Notes: generated by a model not told the origin, from the letters alone. A stretch of 64,000 bases of DNA from Streptomyces sp. CB01881 (GCF_002953255.1 NZ_CP026498.1:6710020-6774019), one strand, 5' to 3'; counted from the stretch's first letter, positions 42,650 to 50,739 are shown. Numbers and translations: made by a program.

Positions 42650-43483
42650 TCAGGAGTGGCGCAGCTCCGGCGGGGGCGTCCGCTTGGCGTCCATCTCGTC
42701 GACCCGCACCAGGCTGCCCCAGACGGCCATCCGGTAGCGCGAGGTGTAGACCGGCGTGCAGGTGGTCAGCGTGATGTACCGGCCCGGGCCCTGGTAGCCC
42801 GAGCCCTTGGGGACGGGCGCGACGATGCCGGTGTCGTACTTGGACGTCTCCGGCAGGGTGTTGTCGACCTTGTAGACGTACCACTTGTCCTTGGTCTCGA
42901 CCACGATCGCGTCGCCCTTGTGGACGGCGTCCAGGTCGTGGAACTTCGCCCCGTGGCCGTCCCGGTGCGCGGCCAGGGCGAAGTTGCCGGTCTCGTCCCA
43001 CGGCATCGCCGCGCGGTACGGCTGCTCGTACACCCCGGCGACGCCCTCGGCCAGGGTGTCGGTGTCGGTGCCCATCCGGATCAGCACCTGGTAGTCCCTG
43101 CCCATCGCCGGGACGTGCAGGAACCCGACGCCCTCACCCGCGCCGTAGGCCGGGCCCGGCGTTCCCGAGGCGCTGGGGCTGGGGGACGCCGTCGCCCCCG
43201 GGGAGGCCGGGGCGGGCGTGGCGGGAGCGGTGGGAGCGGCGGTCGGGCCGGCCGCCCAGGAGCTGCGCAGCCGGTCGGAGGCCCGGTCCGCGGAGGCGTC
43301 GGCCTGCACGTTGGTCCACCAGAGCGAGTACGCGACGAACAGGCCCAGCACCAGGCCGACGGTGATCAGCAGCTCGCCGAAGACCCCCAGCGCGGCCAGC
43401 GCGCGGCCGCGGGCCCGGCCGGGGGGAGGCGGTGGCGGGAGGGCCTCCTCGGCCACCGGTTGCGCCGTCGCGTCCTGGGTCAC
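42650..43483 (-). CDS. Class E sortase (downstream copy)
   Basis: This 277-residue transpeptidase has a cytoplasmic Pro-rich start, one membrane helix (about residues 32-55), a Ser/Pro/Thr/Ala-rich linker, and a sortase barrel from about 110 on. The catalytic His is in LAAHRDGHG, the Cys in ITLTTCTPVYTS and the Arg in SRYRMAV. Class E sortases of high-GC bacteria attach LAXTG-type proteins, such as chaplins in streptomycetes, to the wall. The GTG at 43483 follows GAGGGGGAG. It lies 68 bases after a second sortase gene, with which it shares the motifs and the NVQADA segment after the membrane helix. Confidence 0.92.
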   Translation of the reverse strand: MTQDATAQPVAEEALPPPPPPGRARGRALAALGVFGELLITVGLVLGLFVAYSLWWTNVQADASADRASDRLRSSWAAGPTAAPTAPATPAPASPGATASPSPSASGTPGPAYGAGEGVGFLHVPAMGRDYQVLIRMGTDTDTLAEGVAGVYEQPYRAAMPWDETGNFALAAHRDGHGAKFHDLDAVHKGDAIVVETKDKWYVYKVDNTLPETSKYDTGIVAPVPKGSGYQGPGRYITLTTCTPVYTSRYRMAVWGSLVRVDEMDAKRTPPPELRHS

Positions 43484-43551
43484 TGTGCTCCCCCTCGTCC
43501 CTGTCGACCGGTGCGGCGGCCGTCCGCCGCCGCACCGCGCTGCCGCGGCCG

Positions 43552-44859
43552 CTAGCCGGCCGTGAGCCCGGCCGGCTTGCCCTGGCTCCGCGGCCGTTCC
43601 TCGATCATCTTGCCAAAGACGATCAGCCGGGCCTTGGAACTGAACTCCGGGGTGCAGGTGGTCAGCGTGATGTACCGGCCGGGCTGGCCGTAGCCGGAGC
43701 CGTTGGGCACCGGCTTGATCACGCTCACGTTGGACGGCGGAGTCTCCGGGATGCCGCCGGTGACCTCGTACGTGTAGTACGCGGTCGCGGTCTCCACCAC
43801 GACCTTGTCGCCCTTGGTGAGCTGGTTGATGTGCCGGAACGGCTCGCCGTGGGTGTTGCGGTGCGCGGCGAGCGCGAAGTTGCCGGTCTTGTCGGCCGGC
43901 ATCCCGGTACCGGTGTAGTGGCCCACCAGGCCCTTGTCGAGCACCGCCGACTTGGAGGTGCCCTCGGCGATCGGGAACTTCAGGCCCAGCTTCGGCAGGT
44001 AGACGATCGCGAAGCCCTTGCCGGGCTCGAAGGTCTCGGGCTTGGCGGGGTCCGGCGCCGGCTGCCCGGACGCGCCGGGCGCCGGCTGGGGGGAGCCGAA
44101 CTGCTGCTCCAGCTGGTTGCGGGCGCCGTCGGCGGCCGCGTCGGCCTGCACGTTGGTCCACCAGAGCTGGTAGGAGACGAACAGCAGCATCACCAGGCCG
44201 AGCGTGATGCAGAGCTCGCCGACGAACCGGGCGGCCACCACGGCCACCGGCTCCTTGGGGCGTGCCGCTCCCCCGGCGCCGGCCCGGCCGCCCGCCCGGC
44301 GGCGACCGCCGCCCGAACGCACCGCCATCCGGCCCTGTGCGGCCCGCCGACGCTCCGCCCGGCCGCCGGGCGGCGGCCCGGCCGCACCGGCGGTGGCCGG
44401 CAGGAGGCGCAGCTGGAGGGTCTGGTCGGCCAGCCAGGGGTACTCGGGCTGACCGGGGCCGTCGGGCCCCCCGGCCGCGTCAGGGGCTCCTGAGCCGTCC
44501 TGACGGGGCTCCAGGGGCTCCTGGGGCTGCCCGGGCGGCCCGGGCGGCCCGGGCGGCCCGGCCTGCTCGTAGACGCCCCAGCCGTCCTCGGCCGCGCCCT
44601 GGGCGGGCTGCTGCGCCTGGTACGGGTCGTACTGCTCGTACTGGCCGTCCTGCCGGTACTGGCCGCTCTGCTGGGCCCCCTGCTGGCCCCCCTGCTGGAA
44701 CTGGCCGTCCTGCTGGTGCTGCCGGTCGGCTCCGGGCCCGCCGTACTGCGGGTTCTCCGGCCCGTACGGGCCGCCGTGGCCCTGGGAGTAGCCGTACCGG
44801 CCGCCCTCGTGCGGGCCCGCCCCCGACTGGTAACGCCCCTCCGGACGCACCGCGGTCAC
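43552..44859 (-). CDS. Class E sortase with long Gln/Gly-rich N-terminal tail
   Basis: This 435-residue protein has an unusual cytoplasmic N-terminal tail of about 200 residues: first Gln/Tyr/Gly-rich (residues 15-90, with QQDGQF and GQYRQDGQYEQY), then Pro- and Arg-rich. One membrane helix (about 225-248) and a sortase domain follow. Active residues are in LAAHRNTHG, ITLTTCTPEFSS and KARLIVFG. The GTG start at 44859 is 6 bases after the pabA stop. The tail is far longer than in the sister gene (277 residues) and could be a docking or phase-forming segment. Start choice relies on the pabA boundary. Confidence 0.88.
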   Translation of the reverse strand: MTAVRPEGRYQSGAGPHEGGRYGYSQGHGGPYGPENPQYGGPGADRQHQQDGQFQQGGQQGAQQSGQYRQDGQYEQYDPYQAQQPAQGAAEDGWGVYEQAGPPGPPGPPGQPQEPLEPRQDGSGAPDAAGGPDGPGQPEYPWLADQTLQLRLLPATAGAAGPPPGGRAERRRAAQGRMAVRSGGGRRRAGGRAGAGGAARPKEPVAVVAARFVGELCITLGLVMLLFVSYQLWWTNVQADAAADGARNQLEQQFGSPQPAPGASGQPAPDPAKPETFEPGKGFAIVYLPKLGLKFPIAEGTSKSAVLDKGLVGHYTGTGMPADKTGNFALAAHRNTHGEPFRHINQLTKGDKVVVETATAYYTYEVTGGIPETPPSNVSVIKPVPNGSGYGQPGRYITLTTCTPEFSSKARLIVFGKMIEERPRSQGKPAGLTAG

Positions 44860-44864
44860 GCCGC

Positions 44865-45527
44865 TCAGCCCCGGCCGATCACCGGGGCGAGCCCGGCCGA
44901 ACGGCCGACGGCCTGCGGATCGCCGCACTCGGCCAGCCAGTTGGCGAGCATCCGGTGGCCGCCCTCGGTGAGCACCGACTCGGGGTGGAACTGCACCCCC
45001 TCAACCGGCAGTTCACGGTGCCGCAGGCCCATGATCACGCCGCTCCCGGTCCGGGCGGTGACCACCAGCTCGTCCGGCACGGTGGCCGGCTCGACCGCCA
45101 GCGAGTGGTACCGGGTCGCGGTGAGCGGCGAGGGCAGGCCCTCGAAGACCCCGCCGTCCTCGTGGTCCACCAGGGAGGTCTTGCCGTGCAGCAGCTCGGG
45201 CGCCCGGCCGACCACCGCGCCGTACGCGACGGCGATCGACTGCAGGCCCAGGCAGACGCCGAAGACCGGCAGCCCGATGCCCGCGCAGTGGTGCACCATC
45301 TCGATGCAGACCCCGGCCTCCTCCGGCGCACCGGGCCCGGGGGAGAGCAGCACCCCGTCGAAGCCCGTCCCGCCGTCGCGGCGCACCGCGTGTTCGACCG
45401 TCACCTCGTCGTTGCGCACCACCTCGCAGGTGGCGCCGAGCTGGTAGAGGTACTGGACCAGGTTGAAGACGAAGCTGTCGTAGTTGTCGACGACCAGGAT
45501 GCGGGGCTGGCTCGGCTGGGTGGTCAT
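44865..45527 (-). CDS. pabA: Aminodeoxychorismate/anthranilate synthase glutamine amidotransferase
   Basis: This 220-residue glutaminase subunit supplies ammonia to chorismate for folate (PabA) or tryptophan (TrpG). The class I amidotransferase triad is seen: Cys in FGVCLGLQSI near residue 85, then His and Glu in VQFHPESVLTEGG near 190. The oxyanion loop is LLSPGPGAP. Its place next to pknB is conserved in actinobacteria (called trpG in Mycobacterium). No pabB or trpE subunit is adjacent, so it may serve both pathways. It is followed after 5 bases by the sortase gene. The ATG at 45527 has GGAGAT upstream. Confidence 0.94.
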   Translation of the reverse strand: MTTQPSQPRILVVDNYDSFVFNLVQYLYQLGATCEVVRNDEVTVEHAVRRDGGTGFDGVLLSPGPGAPEEAGVCIEMVHHCAGIGLPVFGVCLGLQSIAVAYGAVVGRAPELLHGKTSLVDHEDGGVFEGLPSPLTATRYHSLAVEPATVPDELVVTARTGSGVIMGLRHRELPVEGVQFHPESVLTEGGHRMLANWLAECGDPQAVGRSAGLAPVIGRG

Positions 45528-45582
45528 TCGCGCGCTATCTCCGTGGGATGCGGGGGCTGGGAGGAGGAGCAGTGCCGCCGGG

Positions 45583-45759
45583 TCAGCCCGCGGCGCCGTC
45601 GCCGCCGTCCACTGTGACGTCGCCGAAGGGGAGCAGCGGTTCCGCCCACGGGAAGACGTACGTGAAGAGGAGGTAGACCAGCCCCAGGACGAGGAGCAGC
45701 GAGATGAAGGCCCGGACCAGGGTGTTCCCCGGAAGGTGACGCCAGATCCAGCCGTACAT
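45583..45759 (-). CDS. Small single-pass membrane protein
   Basis: This 58-residue protein begins MYGWIWRHLPGNTLVRAF, has one membrane helix (about residues 17-36) and ends in an acidic, Gly-rich tail. The ATG at 45759 follows GAGGGAGC, a strong ribosome site, and the gene fills the space between the DUF881 gene and pabA in the same direction. I recognise the position as that of a conserved small membrane protein of the streptomycete cell-division row, but no function is known. Confidence 0.75.
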   Translation of the reverse strand: MYGWIWRHLPGNTLVRAFISLLLVLGLVYLLFTYVFPWAEPLLPFGDVTVDGGDGAAG

Positions 45760-45857
45760 GGTGCTCCCTCGACGTAACAGACTGGGCTCAAGAGTAGACC
45801 CGTGATCCGGGGCCGCGGGGCGGGCTTCCCGCACTGGCACCCGAGCGCGGGCGTGCG

Positions 45858-46628
45858 CTACTGGCCGCCCGCCGAGCGCAGGTCGGCGGTGCCGGAGTAG
45901 CCGGGCACGGTGAGGTCGCCGCTCTCCTGGACCTTCCAGCCCAGCCCGTACGCCTGCACGTACTGCAGGTAGTTGCGGATCGTCGGGTCCGCCTCCACCG
46001 CCGTCCGCAGCGCGTCCGTCCTCCCGACGGCCTTCACCACGTAGGGCGGCGAGTAGACGCGGCCCTGGAGCAGCAGGGTGTTGCCGACGCAGCGGACGGC
46101 ACTGGTGGAGATCAGCCGCTGGTCCATCACCTGCACGCCCTCCGCGCCGCCCCGCCAGAGCGCGTTGACGACCGCCTGGATGTCCTGCTGGTGGATGACC
46201 AGGTCGTTGACGCCGGGCTCGGGCACCCCGGGGATGCGCGCGGTGGCGTTCGGCGGGGCGTCGTTGAGGGTCACGGTGAGGCCGGGCCCCTGGAGCGGCT
46301 CCAGCGCGGCGCCCTGCCGGAGCGCGTCCTGCCGGGAGACGTCCGCGGGGTTGCCGCCCTGCTGCTCGGTGAGCTCCTGCGAGCGGGCCTGGAGGTCGGC
46401 GAGCTGCGCCTGGGACTGCTGGTTCTGCGCGCTGCGCTGGCGTATCACGTCGCTGAGACTGAGCAACGAGTTGTCGGTGCGCAGGTCGGTCCCGCGGGCG
46501 GTCTGCGCGCTGATGTAGAAGAGCAGCCCGGCGAGCGCAAAAACGGCGCAGGTCAGGGCACGGCCGACAATTCGGGTGCCGGAGGAGCGACTACTGGCAG
46601 GCCGAGGGGGAATCGACAAATTAGTCAC
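45858..46628 (-). CDS. DUF881-family membrane protein
   Basis: This 256-residue protein has one membrane helix (residues 20-44), a coiled-coil-like Gln/Ala-rich segment (about 55-95) and an outside DUF881 domain (about 105-250) with PGVNDLVIHQQDIQAVVNALW and a YSPPYVVKAVG stretch. DUF881 proteins are common near division genes in Gram-positive bacteria, and the layout (helix, coiled coil, outer domain) resembles FtsL/DivIC-like proteins; function is unproven. The GTG at 46628 follows AAGGAGA. It is divergent from crgA across a 163-base gap. Confidence 0.88.
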   Translation of the reverse strand: MTNLSIPPRPASSRSSGTRIVGRALTCAVFALAGLLFYISAQTARGTDLRTDNSLLSLSDVIRQRSAQNQQSQAQLADLQARSQELTEQQGGNPADVSRQDALRQGAALEPLQGPGLTVTLNDAPPNATARIPGVPEPGVNDLVIHQQDIQAVVNALWRGGAEGVQVMDQRLISTSAVRCVGNTLLLQGRVYSPPYVVKAVGRTDALRTAVEADPTIRNYLQYVQAYGLGWKVQESGDLTVPGYSGTADLRSAGGQ

Positions 46629-46791
46629 CGTACCCTTATCTCCTTCGGACCCGCCGAGCCACTACGCTAACGGACGCCGGTGGCATGTGCGGGGGCGGTC
46701 CCCCTAGCGTTCTCCACAACCGCCATGCCGGCCGCCCGACCCCCGCTGAACCCCTGCGCGGTCTCACAGCGCATCGACAGGAGAGCTCCTC

Positions 46792-47043
46792 GTGCCGAAG
46801 TCTCGACTCCGCAAGAAGTCCGATTACACCCCGCCGACCACGGCCGTCGCGGTGAAGATCAGCACGGGCCGCAGCTGGGTAGCCCCCCTGATGCTGGCCC
46901 TGTTCCTGGTCGGACTGGTGTGGATCGTCACCTACTACGTGACCAGTGGCAGCTGGCCGGTCGAGAGCTGGCACAACTGGAACATCCTGGTGGGCTTCGG
47001 CTTCATCGCGGCGGGGTTCGGCGTCTCCACCCAGTGGAAGTGA
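46792..47043 (+). CDS. crgA: CrgA, cell-division control protein
   Basis: This 83-residue protein has two membrane helices (about residues 31-50 and 65-80) and a basic N-terminus, MPKSRLRKKSDYTPP. This is the CrgA signature (also called WhiP in mycobacteria). CrgA in streptomycetes delays FtsZ-ring formation so that septation waits for sporulation; in mycobacteria it recruits divisome parts. The GTG at 46792 follows AGGAGAG. A strong hairpin ends this single-gene unit, and the DnaA-box cluster lies between it and the rhomboid gene. Confidence 0.95.
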   Translation: MPKSRLRKKSDYTPPTTAVAVKISTGRSWVAPLMLALFLVGLVWIVTYYVTSGSWPVESWHNWNILVGFGFIAAGFGVSTQWK

Positions 47044-47067
47044 CGGGGCTCCAGCCCTGAGCGCGCA

Positions 47068-47105
47068 AGCGCCGCCCCGGAAGGACTTCCGCCCGGGGCG
47101 GCGCT
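47068..47105 (+). terminator. Terminator of crgA
   Basis: A perfect 13-bp stem (47068-47080 with 47093-47105) lies 24 bases after the crgA stop codon; the loop can pair further as GGAAG/CTTCC. Confidence 0.85.
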
Positions 47106-47169
47106 GCGGTGCGCCCGGACGCGGCCGTGCGCCCGGACTTCCACCATCCGGTTATCCCGCTTATCGCGC

Positions 47170-47360
47170 TTATCCACATGGTTATCCACATTGGGGAAAA
47201 GTCCTCCCGGCCTGTGGATAACCTGCGCCGCGCGCCCTTTCCACACCCCCGCACGCCATCCCCCGAATGCCGAATAGGCACAGCAGGACACGCGTAGAAC
47301 AGCAGTCCACAGGGCACTCGCCCAACTGGCTGTGCACGACTTCCCACACGCTGTGGACAA
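47170..47360. promoter_or_regulatory. Cluster of four perfect DnaA boxes outside oriC
   Basis: TTATCCACA occurs on the plus strand at 47170-47178 and 47182-47190, and on the minus strand at 47213-47221. TTGTCCACA lies on the minus strand at 47352-47360. The 330-base gap 47044-47373 holds no gene apart from these boxes and the crgA terminator. Such clusters near oriC titrate DnaA in S. coelicolor, as I recall from work on its D78 and related clusters. Confidence 0.8.
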
Positions 47361-47373
47361 ACGTCCGGGCGCG

Positions 47374-48273
47374 TCACCCGCCGTAGCGGGCCATCCCGAC
47401 CAGGACCATCGCCAGCACCAGGCCCGCCATCGCGGCCACCGTCAGCGCCTGGACGGGCAGCCGGCGGTCCTGCGGGGCGTACATCAGGCCGATCGCGGTG
47501 AGCGTCCCGGCGATCAGCCCACCGAGGTGCGCGCGCCAGTCGATGCCGGTCACCGAGAAGGTGACGATCAGGTTGAAGACCAGCAGCGCGACCACCGGGC
47601 CGAGCGGCATCCTGGTCCGCTTGTACATCACCACGGTGGCGCCGAGCAGGCCGAAGATGGCGCCGGAGGCACCCAGCGAGTTCATGAACCCGCCGGCCAG
47701 CAGGAAGGCGAAGGCGCTGCCGGCCAGGCCCGAGACCAGGTAGACCGCCAGGAAGCGGATCCGGCCGAGGGCCGCCTCCAGCGCCGGCCCGATCACCCAG
47801 AGCATCACCATGTTGGTGGCGATGTGCCAGAGCTCGACGTGCAGGAAGGTCGCGGTCAGCAGCCGGTACCACTGGTCCGGCCCGGCCGCGACGCCGTACG
47901 GGAACCCGGTGATCTGCGGGCCCACGCTGAACAGCGAGAGATCCTCGGACAGCCACGGCCTGAGCACGTAGGCGGCGAGGACGAAGACCACCAGGTTGAC
48001 CCCGATCAGGGCCTTGGTGACGAGCGCACCGTCCGCGGCCAGCTGCCCGCCGAACCGGGTGGTGGCCTGCCGGACCTCGCGGTTGGCGCCCTGGACGCAC
48101 TCCGGGCAGTGGAAGCCCACCGAGGCGCTCACCATGCACTGCGGGCAGATCGGCCGGCCGCAGCGGGAACAGCCGATGCCCGTCTCCTGCCCGGGGTGCC
48201 GGTAACAGTGCGCCAGGCCGCCCCCGGGTTCCGGGGTCCGGTCCGTCGGCGGCCTGGGCTCGTCCGGGAGCAT
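47374..48273 (-). CDS. Rhomboid intramembrane serine protease with N-terminal zinc finger
   Basis: This 299-residue protease starts with a B-box-like zinc-binding domain (residues 22-62, with CYRHPGQE, CSRCGRPICPQC and HCPEC). A rhomboid core of about six helices follows (about 85-290): catalytic Ser in GASGAIFG near residue 204, catalytic His in WRAHLGGLIAG near 251, and the HIATNMVM box. It cuts membrane-anchored proteins inside the bilayer; substrates are unknown. The 278-base gap upstream (48274-48551) separates it from the DUF5324 gene and holds no gene, although a peptidyl-prolyl isomerase gene is expected here in relatives. Confidence 0.92.
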   Translation of the reverse strand: MLPDEPRPPTDRTPEPGGGLAHCYRHPGQETGIGCSRCGRPICPQCMVSASVGFHCPECVQGANREVRQATTRFGGQLAADGALVTKALIGVNLVVFVLAAYVLRPWLSEDLSLFSVGPQITGFPYGVAAGPDQWYRLLTATFLHVELWHIATNMVMLWVIGPALEAALGRIRFLAVYLVSGLAGSAFAFLLAGGFMNSLGASGAIFGLLGATVVMYKRTRMPLGPVVALLVFNLIVTFSVTGIDWRAHLGGLIAGTLTAIGLMYAPQDRRLPVQALTVAAMAGLVLAMVLVGMARYGG

Positions 48274-48551
48274 CAGCGGTTTCCCCTTCTCGCACGCCTG
48301 CTACGCAATCCCGGCGGCGCCCCGCCGAACGGGGTACACCGGCATCGCCAGCGTACTGCGACGGGATCGGCCCCGGGCGGCCCCGGCCTCACCCCTCCCC
48401 GTCCCGGTCTCCGCCGGCGCCGCCCCGGTCTCCCTCCTCCCGCACCGCCCCGCGTACGGCCCATCCCGGAGTGCTGCGGGACAAATCACCATGCATGATC
48501 AGCATTCAGGTGGATATGTGCATATAGGACGCCACCGAGGAGGAGAGACTC

Positions 48552-49412
48552 GTGACCCGTTTGGACTCAGCTCGTGAGACGGCCGGAAAGACCCGGGACA
48601 CCCTCGCGCCCTACGCCGTGACCGCCAAGGTGACCGCGGTGCACCTCGCGGACGGCGCGAAGCAGCGGCTGGGCCCCGCCATGGACGCGATCGGGCCGAA
48701 GGCCGCCCACGCCGCCCACAGCGCCCGCGTCCAGTACGACAGGCACGTAGCCCCGCAGCTCGGTCACGCCTTCGCCAGCCTGCCACCCGAGGCCCAGCAG
48801 AACGCCCTCAAGGCCCTGCACCGCGCCCAGGAGGCCGCCCTGGCCGCCCGGCTCTCCGCGGCGCGCGCCACCGACCAGGCCCGGACCACGATCGGCCCCA
48901 AGGTCGTCCACGCGGTCGAGGAGGCCCGCGCCGCCGTCGTCCCCGTGGCGGTGGAGGCCCAGACCCGCGGCGCCGCCGCGCTGACCGCCCTGCACGGCAA
49001 CGTCACCTCCGCCGAGATCAGCGAGCTCGCCGCCCGGAACGTCAGGAAGGAGCACCGCAGCGGCTGGGCCACCGGCCTGGCGGTCGCCGGCGCCCTCGCG
49101 ATCGGCAGCGGCATCGTGGCCTGGCAGTGGTGGCGCCACCACAGCAACCCCGAGTGGCTGGTCGAGCCCCCGGCCGCCGAGCGGACCGCGGCCACCGACT
49201 CCACGGCCACGACGTCCCGTAACTCCGGCGCCCACGCCTCGGGCAGCGCCGGCCCGGCCGACGCCCAGGTGAACGGCTCGGCCGCCGGGTCCGACGCCGC
49301 CGGCCCCCACGCGGAGGCGGGCACCGCCGCCCCCCAGCCCGGCCCGCCGCCCGGCAAGCCCGCCCCCGACGACGACCGCCCCAAGCCGCACGACCCGCGC
49401 AAGCCGCACTGA
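48552..49412 (+). CDS. DUF5324-family protein
   Basis: This 286-residue protein has an Ala-rich amphipathic helical region (residues 1-160, with DTLAPYAVTAKVTAVHL and repeated Ala/Gln helices) and one membrane helix (about 174-195, ATGLAVAGALAIGSGIVAWQW). A long disordered tail ends in PKPHDPRKPH. The family is defined in streptomycetes and has no known activity. The GTG at 48552 follows AGGAGGAGAG. The helical part resembles apolipoprotein-like repeats that lie on membranes, but this is only a structural impression. Confidence 0.85.
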   Translation: MTRLDSARETAGKTRDTLAPYAVTAKVTAVHLADGAKQRLGPAMDAIGPKAAHAAHSARVQYDRHVAPQLGHAFASLPPEAQQNALKALHRAQEAALAARLSAARATDQARTTIGPKVVHAVEEARAAVVPVAVEAQTRGAAALTALHGNVTSAEISELAARNVRKEHRSGWATGLAVAGALAIGSGIVAWQWWRHHSNPEWLVEPPAAERTAATDSTATTSRNSGAHASGSAGPADAQVNGSAAGSDAAGPHAEAGTAAPQPGPPPGKPAPDDDRPKPHDPRKPH

Positions 49413-49447
49413 CCGGCCCGCCCCGGGCGCCCCGCACGCCCCAAAAC

Positions 49448-49491
49448 GCCGATCGGCCGCTGACCCGGATTCAGGTCGGCGGCCGATCGGC
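49448..49491. terminator. Terminator between the DUF5324 gene and tRNA-Ala
   Basis: An 18-bp stem with one G-T pair (49448-49465 with 49474-49491) and an 8-base loop lies between the two converging genes, 10 bases beyond the tRNA-Ala 3' end and 35 bases beyond the DUF5324 stop. Confidence 0.85.
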
Positions 49492-49501
49492 TGTTCCACT
49501 G

Positions 49502-49574
49502 TGGAGCTTAGGAGACTCGAACTCCTGACATCTGCCTTGCAAAGGCAGCGCTCTACCAACTGAGCTAAAGCCCC
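49502..49574 (-). tRNA. tRNA-Ala (anticodon TGC)
   Basis: A 73-base cloverleaf on the minus strand: acceptor GGGGCTT with AAGCTCC (one G-T pair), D arm AGCTCAGTTGGTAGAGC, anticodon loop TTTGCAA giving TGC, T loop GTTCGAGTC. The 3' CCA is not encoded. The alanine and isoleucine tRNA genes beside gyrA are the usual actinobacterial arrangement. Confidence 0.97.
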
Positions 49575-49765
49575 TCGACGGCACTGTGCGCACCGTCGGG
49601 CACTAGCGTACCGGGTTCCGGCGGGAATCCCACGCCCTCCCCGGAACCTCACGCCCCGACGGTGCCGGGAACACCGGCCGGCCCGGTCACACGACCGGGC
49701 CGGCCGGCCCGGGAGACGCCGTGCGGCGCCTCCGAAGATCGTCGATCGTCAGATCGTCCGGGTCC

Positions 49766-49894
49766 TCAGCGACCGGCCGGGACCGGGTCGGTGGCCTCGG
49801 TCCACAGGTCCTGCTCGGCGCGGTCCGCCTGGACCTGACGGTAGACAAAGAAGCCGCCGAGGGCGACCAGGGCGACCAGGAGAAGCTTCTTCAC
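49766..49894 (-). CDS. DLW-39 family small protein
   Basis: This 42-residue protein has one hydrophobic helix at the N-terminus (residues 3-18, LLLVALVALGGFFVYRQ) and the hallmark DLWTEATDP near the C-terminus that names the family. It is found near gyrA in many actinobacteria; its function is unknown. The GTG at 49894 overlaps the TGA of the upstream DUF6191-like reading frame in GTGA, and has GAGG about 8 bases before it. Confidence 0.85.
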   Translation of the reverse strand: MKKLLLVALVALGGFFVYRQVQADRAEQDLWTEATDPVPAGR

Positions 49895-50520
49895 CGCGGG
49901 ACCTCGTCCTTCTTGCGTAGCGGACTCAACAGCCGTGCTCCGACCGGATGGCCGGGCCGACGAGTCCATGATGTGTTACGAGCACGAACGGGCTGCCGGG
50001 TGCCAGACTGCCCTTGCGGCCGATGATACACACCAGTGTCCCAATCGTGACCAGCCGCCGCTGCCTCCAACCGACCGGTCCGGCCGGAGGATTGACGCCG
50101 CACCTTCTGTCGTACGGTCGGCCCGGCCCGAGCCCGGCCCGACGGCGCCCCCGGCCCGGCCCGCACGGGTCGTCCACCGGCCCCGCACCGGCCGGCCCCC
50201 GGCGGCTGGCCCCGCGTCGGCGGCACCACCACGGCGGTACCGGCCGCCAGGTCCACCCTGGTCCTCGGCGGCGCCCCCTCGCCCTCCTCGTCGCGCAGCA
50301 TCAGGGTGCTGCGCCGCTCGTCGAGCCCGTGCTGCTTGCCCGCCGCGAACTGCGCGTGCAGCTGCTCGAACCCGGTCGCCGAGACCTGCCCCTCCCGGCC
50401 CGTCCCCCGCCACGGGATCCAGCGCGACTTCCGCGCCCACAGTGCCGTCTGGTCGACGAAGGCCAGCACGACCAGCGCGCAGACCAGCCCGGGAATGCTC
50501 ATCGCCCAGAACAACGCCAT
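49891..50520 (-). CDS. DUF6191-like protein with unusual C-terminal extension
   Basis: Residues 1-105 match the DUF6191 style: a membrane helix (about 4-24), then a basic stretch and GFEQLHAQFAAGKQHGLDERRS with APPRTRVDLAAGTAVV. Family members end about here. In this frame the protein runs on for another 105 residues of Gly/Arg/Pro-rich sequence to a TGA that overlaps the DLW-39 start. The extension may be read-through of an old spacer or a real tail. The ATG at 50520 is well placed. Function is unknown. It is the weakest call among the small genes here in its 3' half. Confidence 0.6.
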   Translation of the reverse strand: MALFWAMSIPGLVCALVVLAFVDQTALWARKSRWIPWRGTGREGQVSATGFEQLHAQFAAGKQHGLDERRSTLMLRDEEGEGAPPRTRVDLAAGTAVVVPPTRGQPPGAGRCGAGGRPVRAGPGAPSGRARAGPTVRQKVRRQSSGRTGRLEAAAAGHDWDTGVYHRPQGQSGTRQPVRARNTSWTRRPGHPVGARLLSPLRKKDEVPR

Positions 50521-50609
50521 ACCGTCACCGCCCGCCGTGCCCGTCCGCCCCCACCACCCGGAGAACTCCCGGGCCCGGCGTGCAGTTCCTCCGGCCCCCG
50601 GGAACGCCG

Positions 50610-50641
50610 AAGGGCCCGGAGCGTGATCGCTCCGGACCCTT
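50610..50641 (-). terminator. Terminator of the tRNA-Ile gene
   Basis: A 14-bp stem with one C/A mismatch (50610-50623 with 50628-50641) and a TGAT loop lies 8 bases beyond the tRNA 3' end on the minus strand. Confidence 0.8.
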
Positions 50642-50649
50642 CGCGGTGG

Positions 50650-50723
50650 TGGGCCTAACAGGACTTGAACCTGTGGCCTCTTCCTTATCAGGGAAGCGCT
50701 CTAACCGTCTGAGCTATAGGCCC
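50650..50723 (-). tRNA. tRNA-Ile (anticodon GAT)
   Basis: A 74-base cloverleaf on the minus strand: acceptor GGGCCTA with TAGGCCC, D arm AGCTCAGACGGTTAGAGC, anticodon loop CTGATAA giving GAT, and T arm with GTTCAAGTC. No CCA is encoded. Confidence 0.97.
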
Positions 50724-50739
50724 TTGCCGCACTGAAAGA

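Noticed and set aside
49891..50205. 3' half of the DUF6191-like frame as a separate gene
   Set aside because: No start codon with SD and low-complexity Gly/Arg/Pro content; listed only as an extension.
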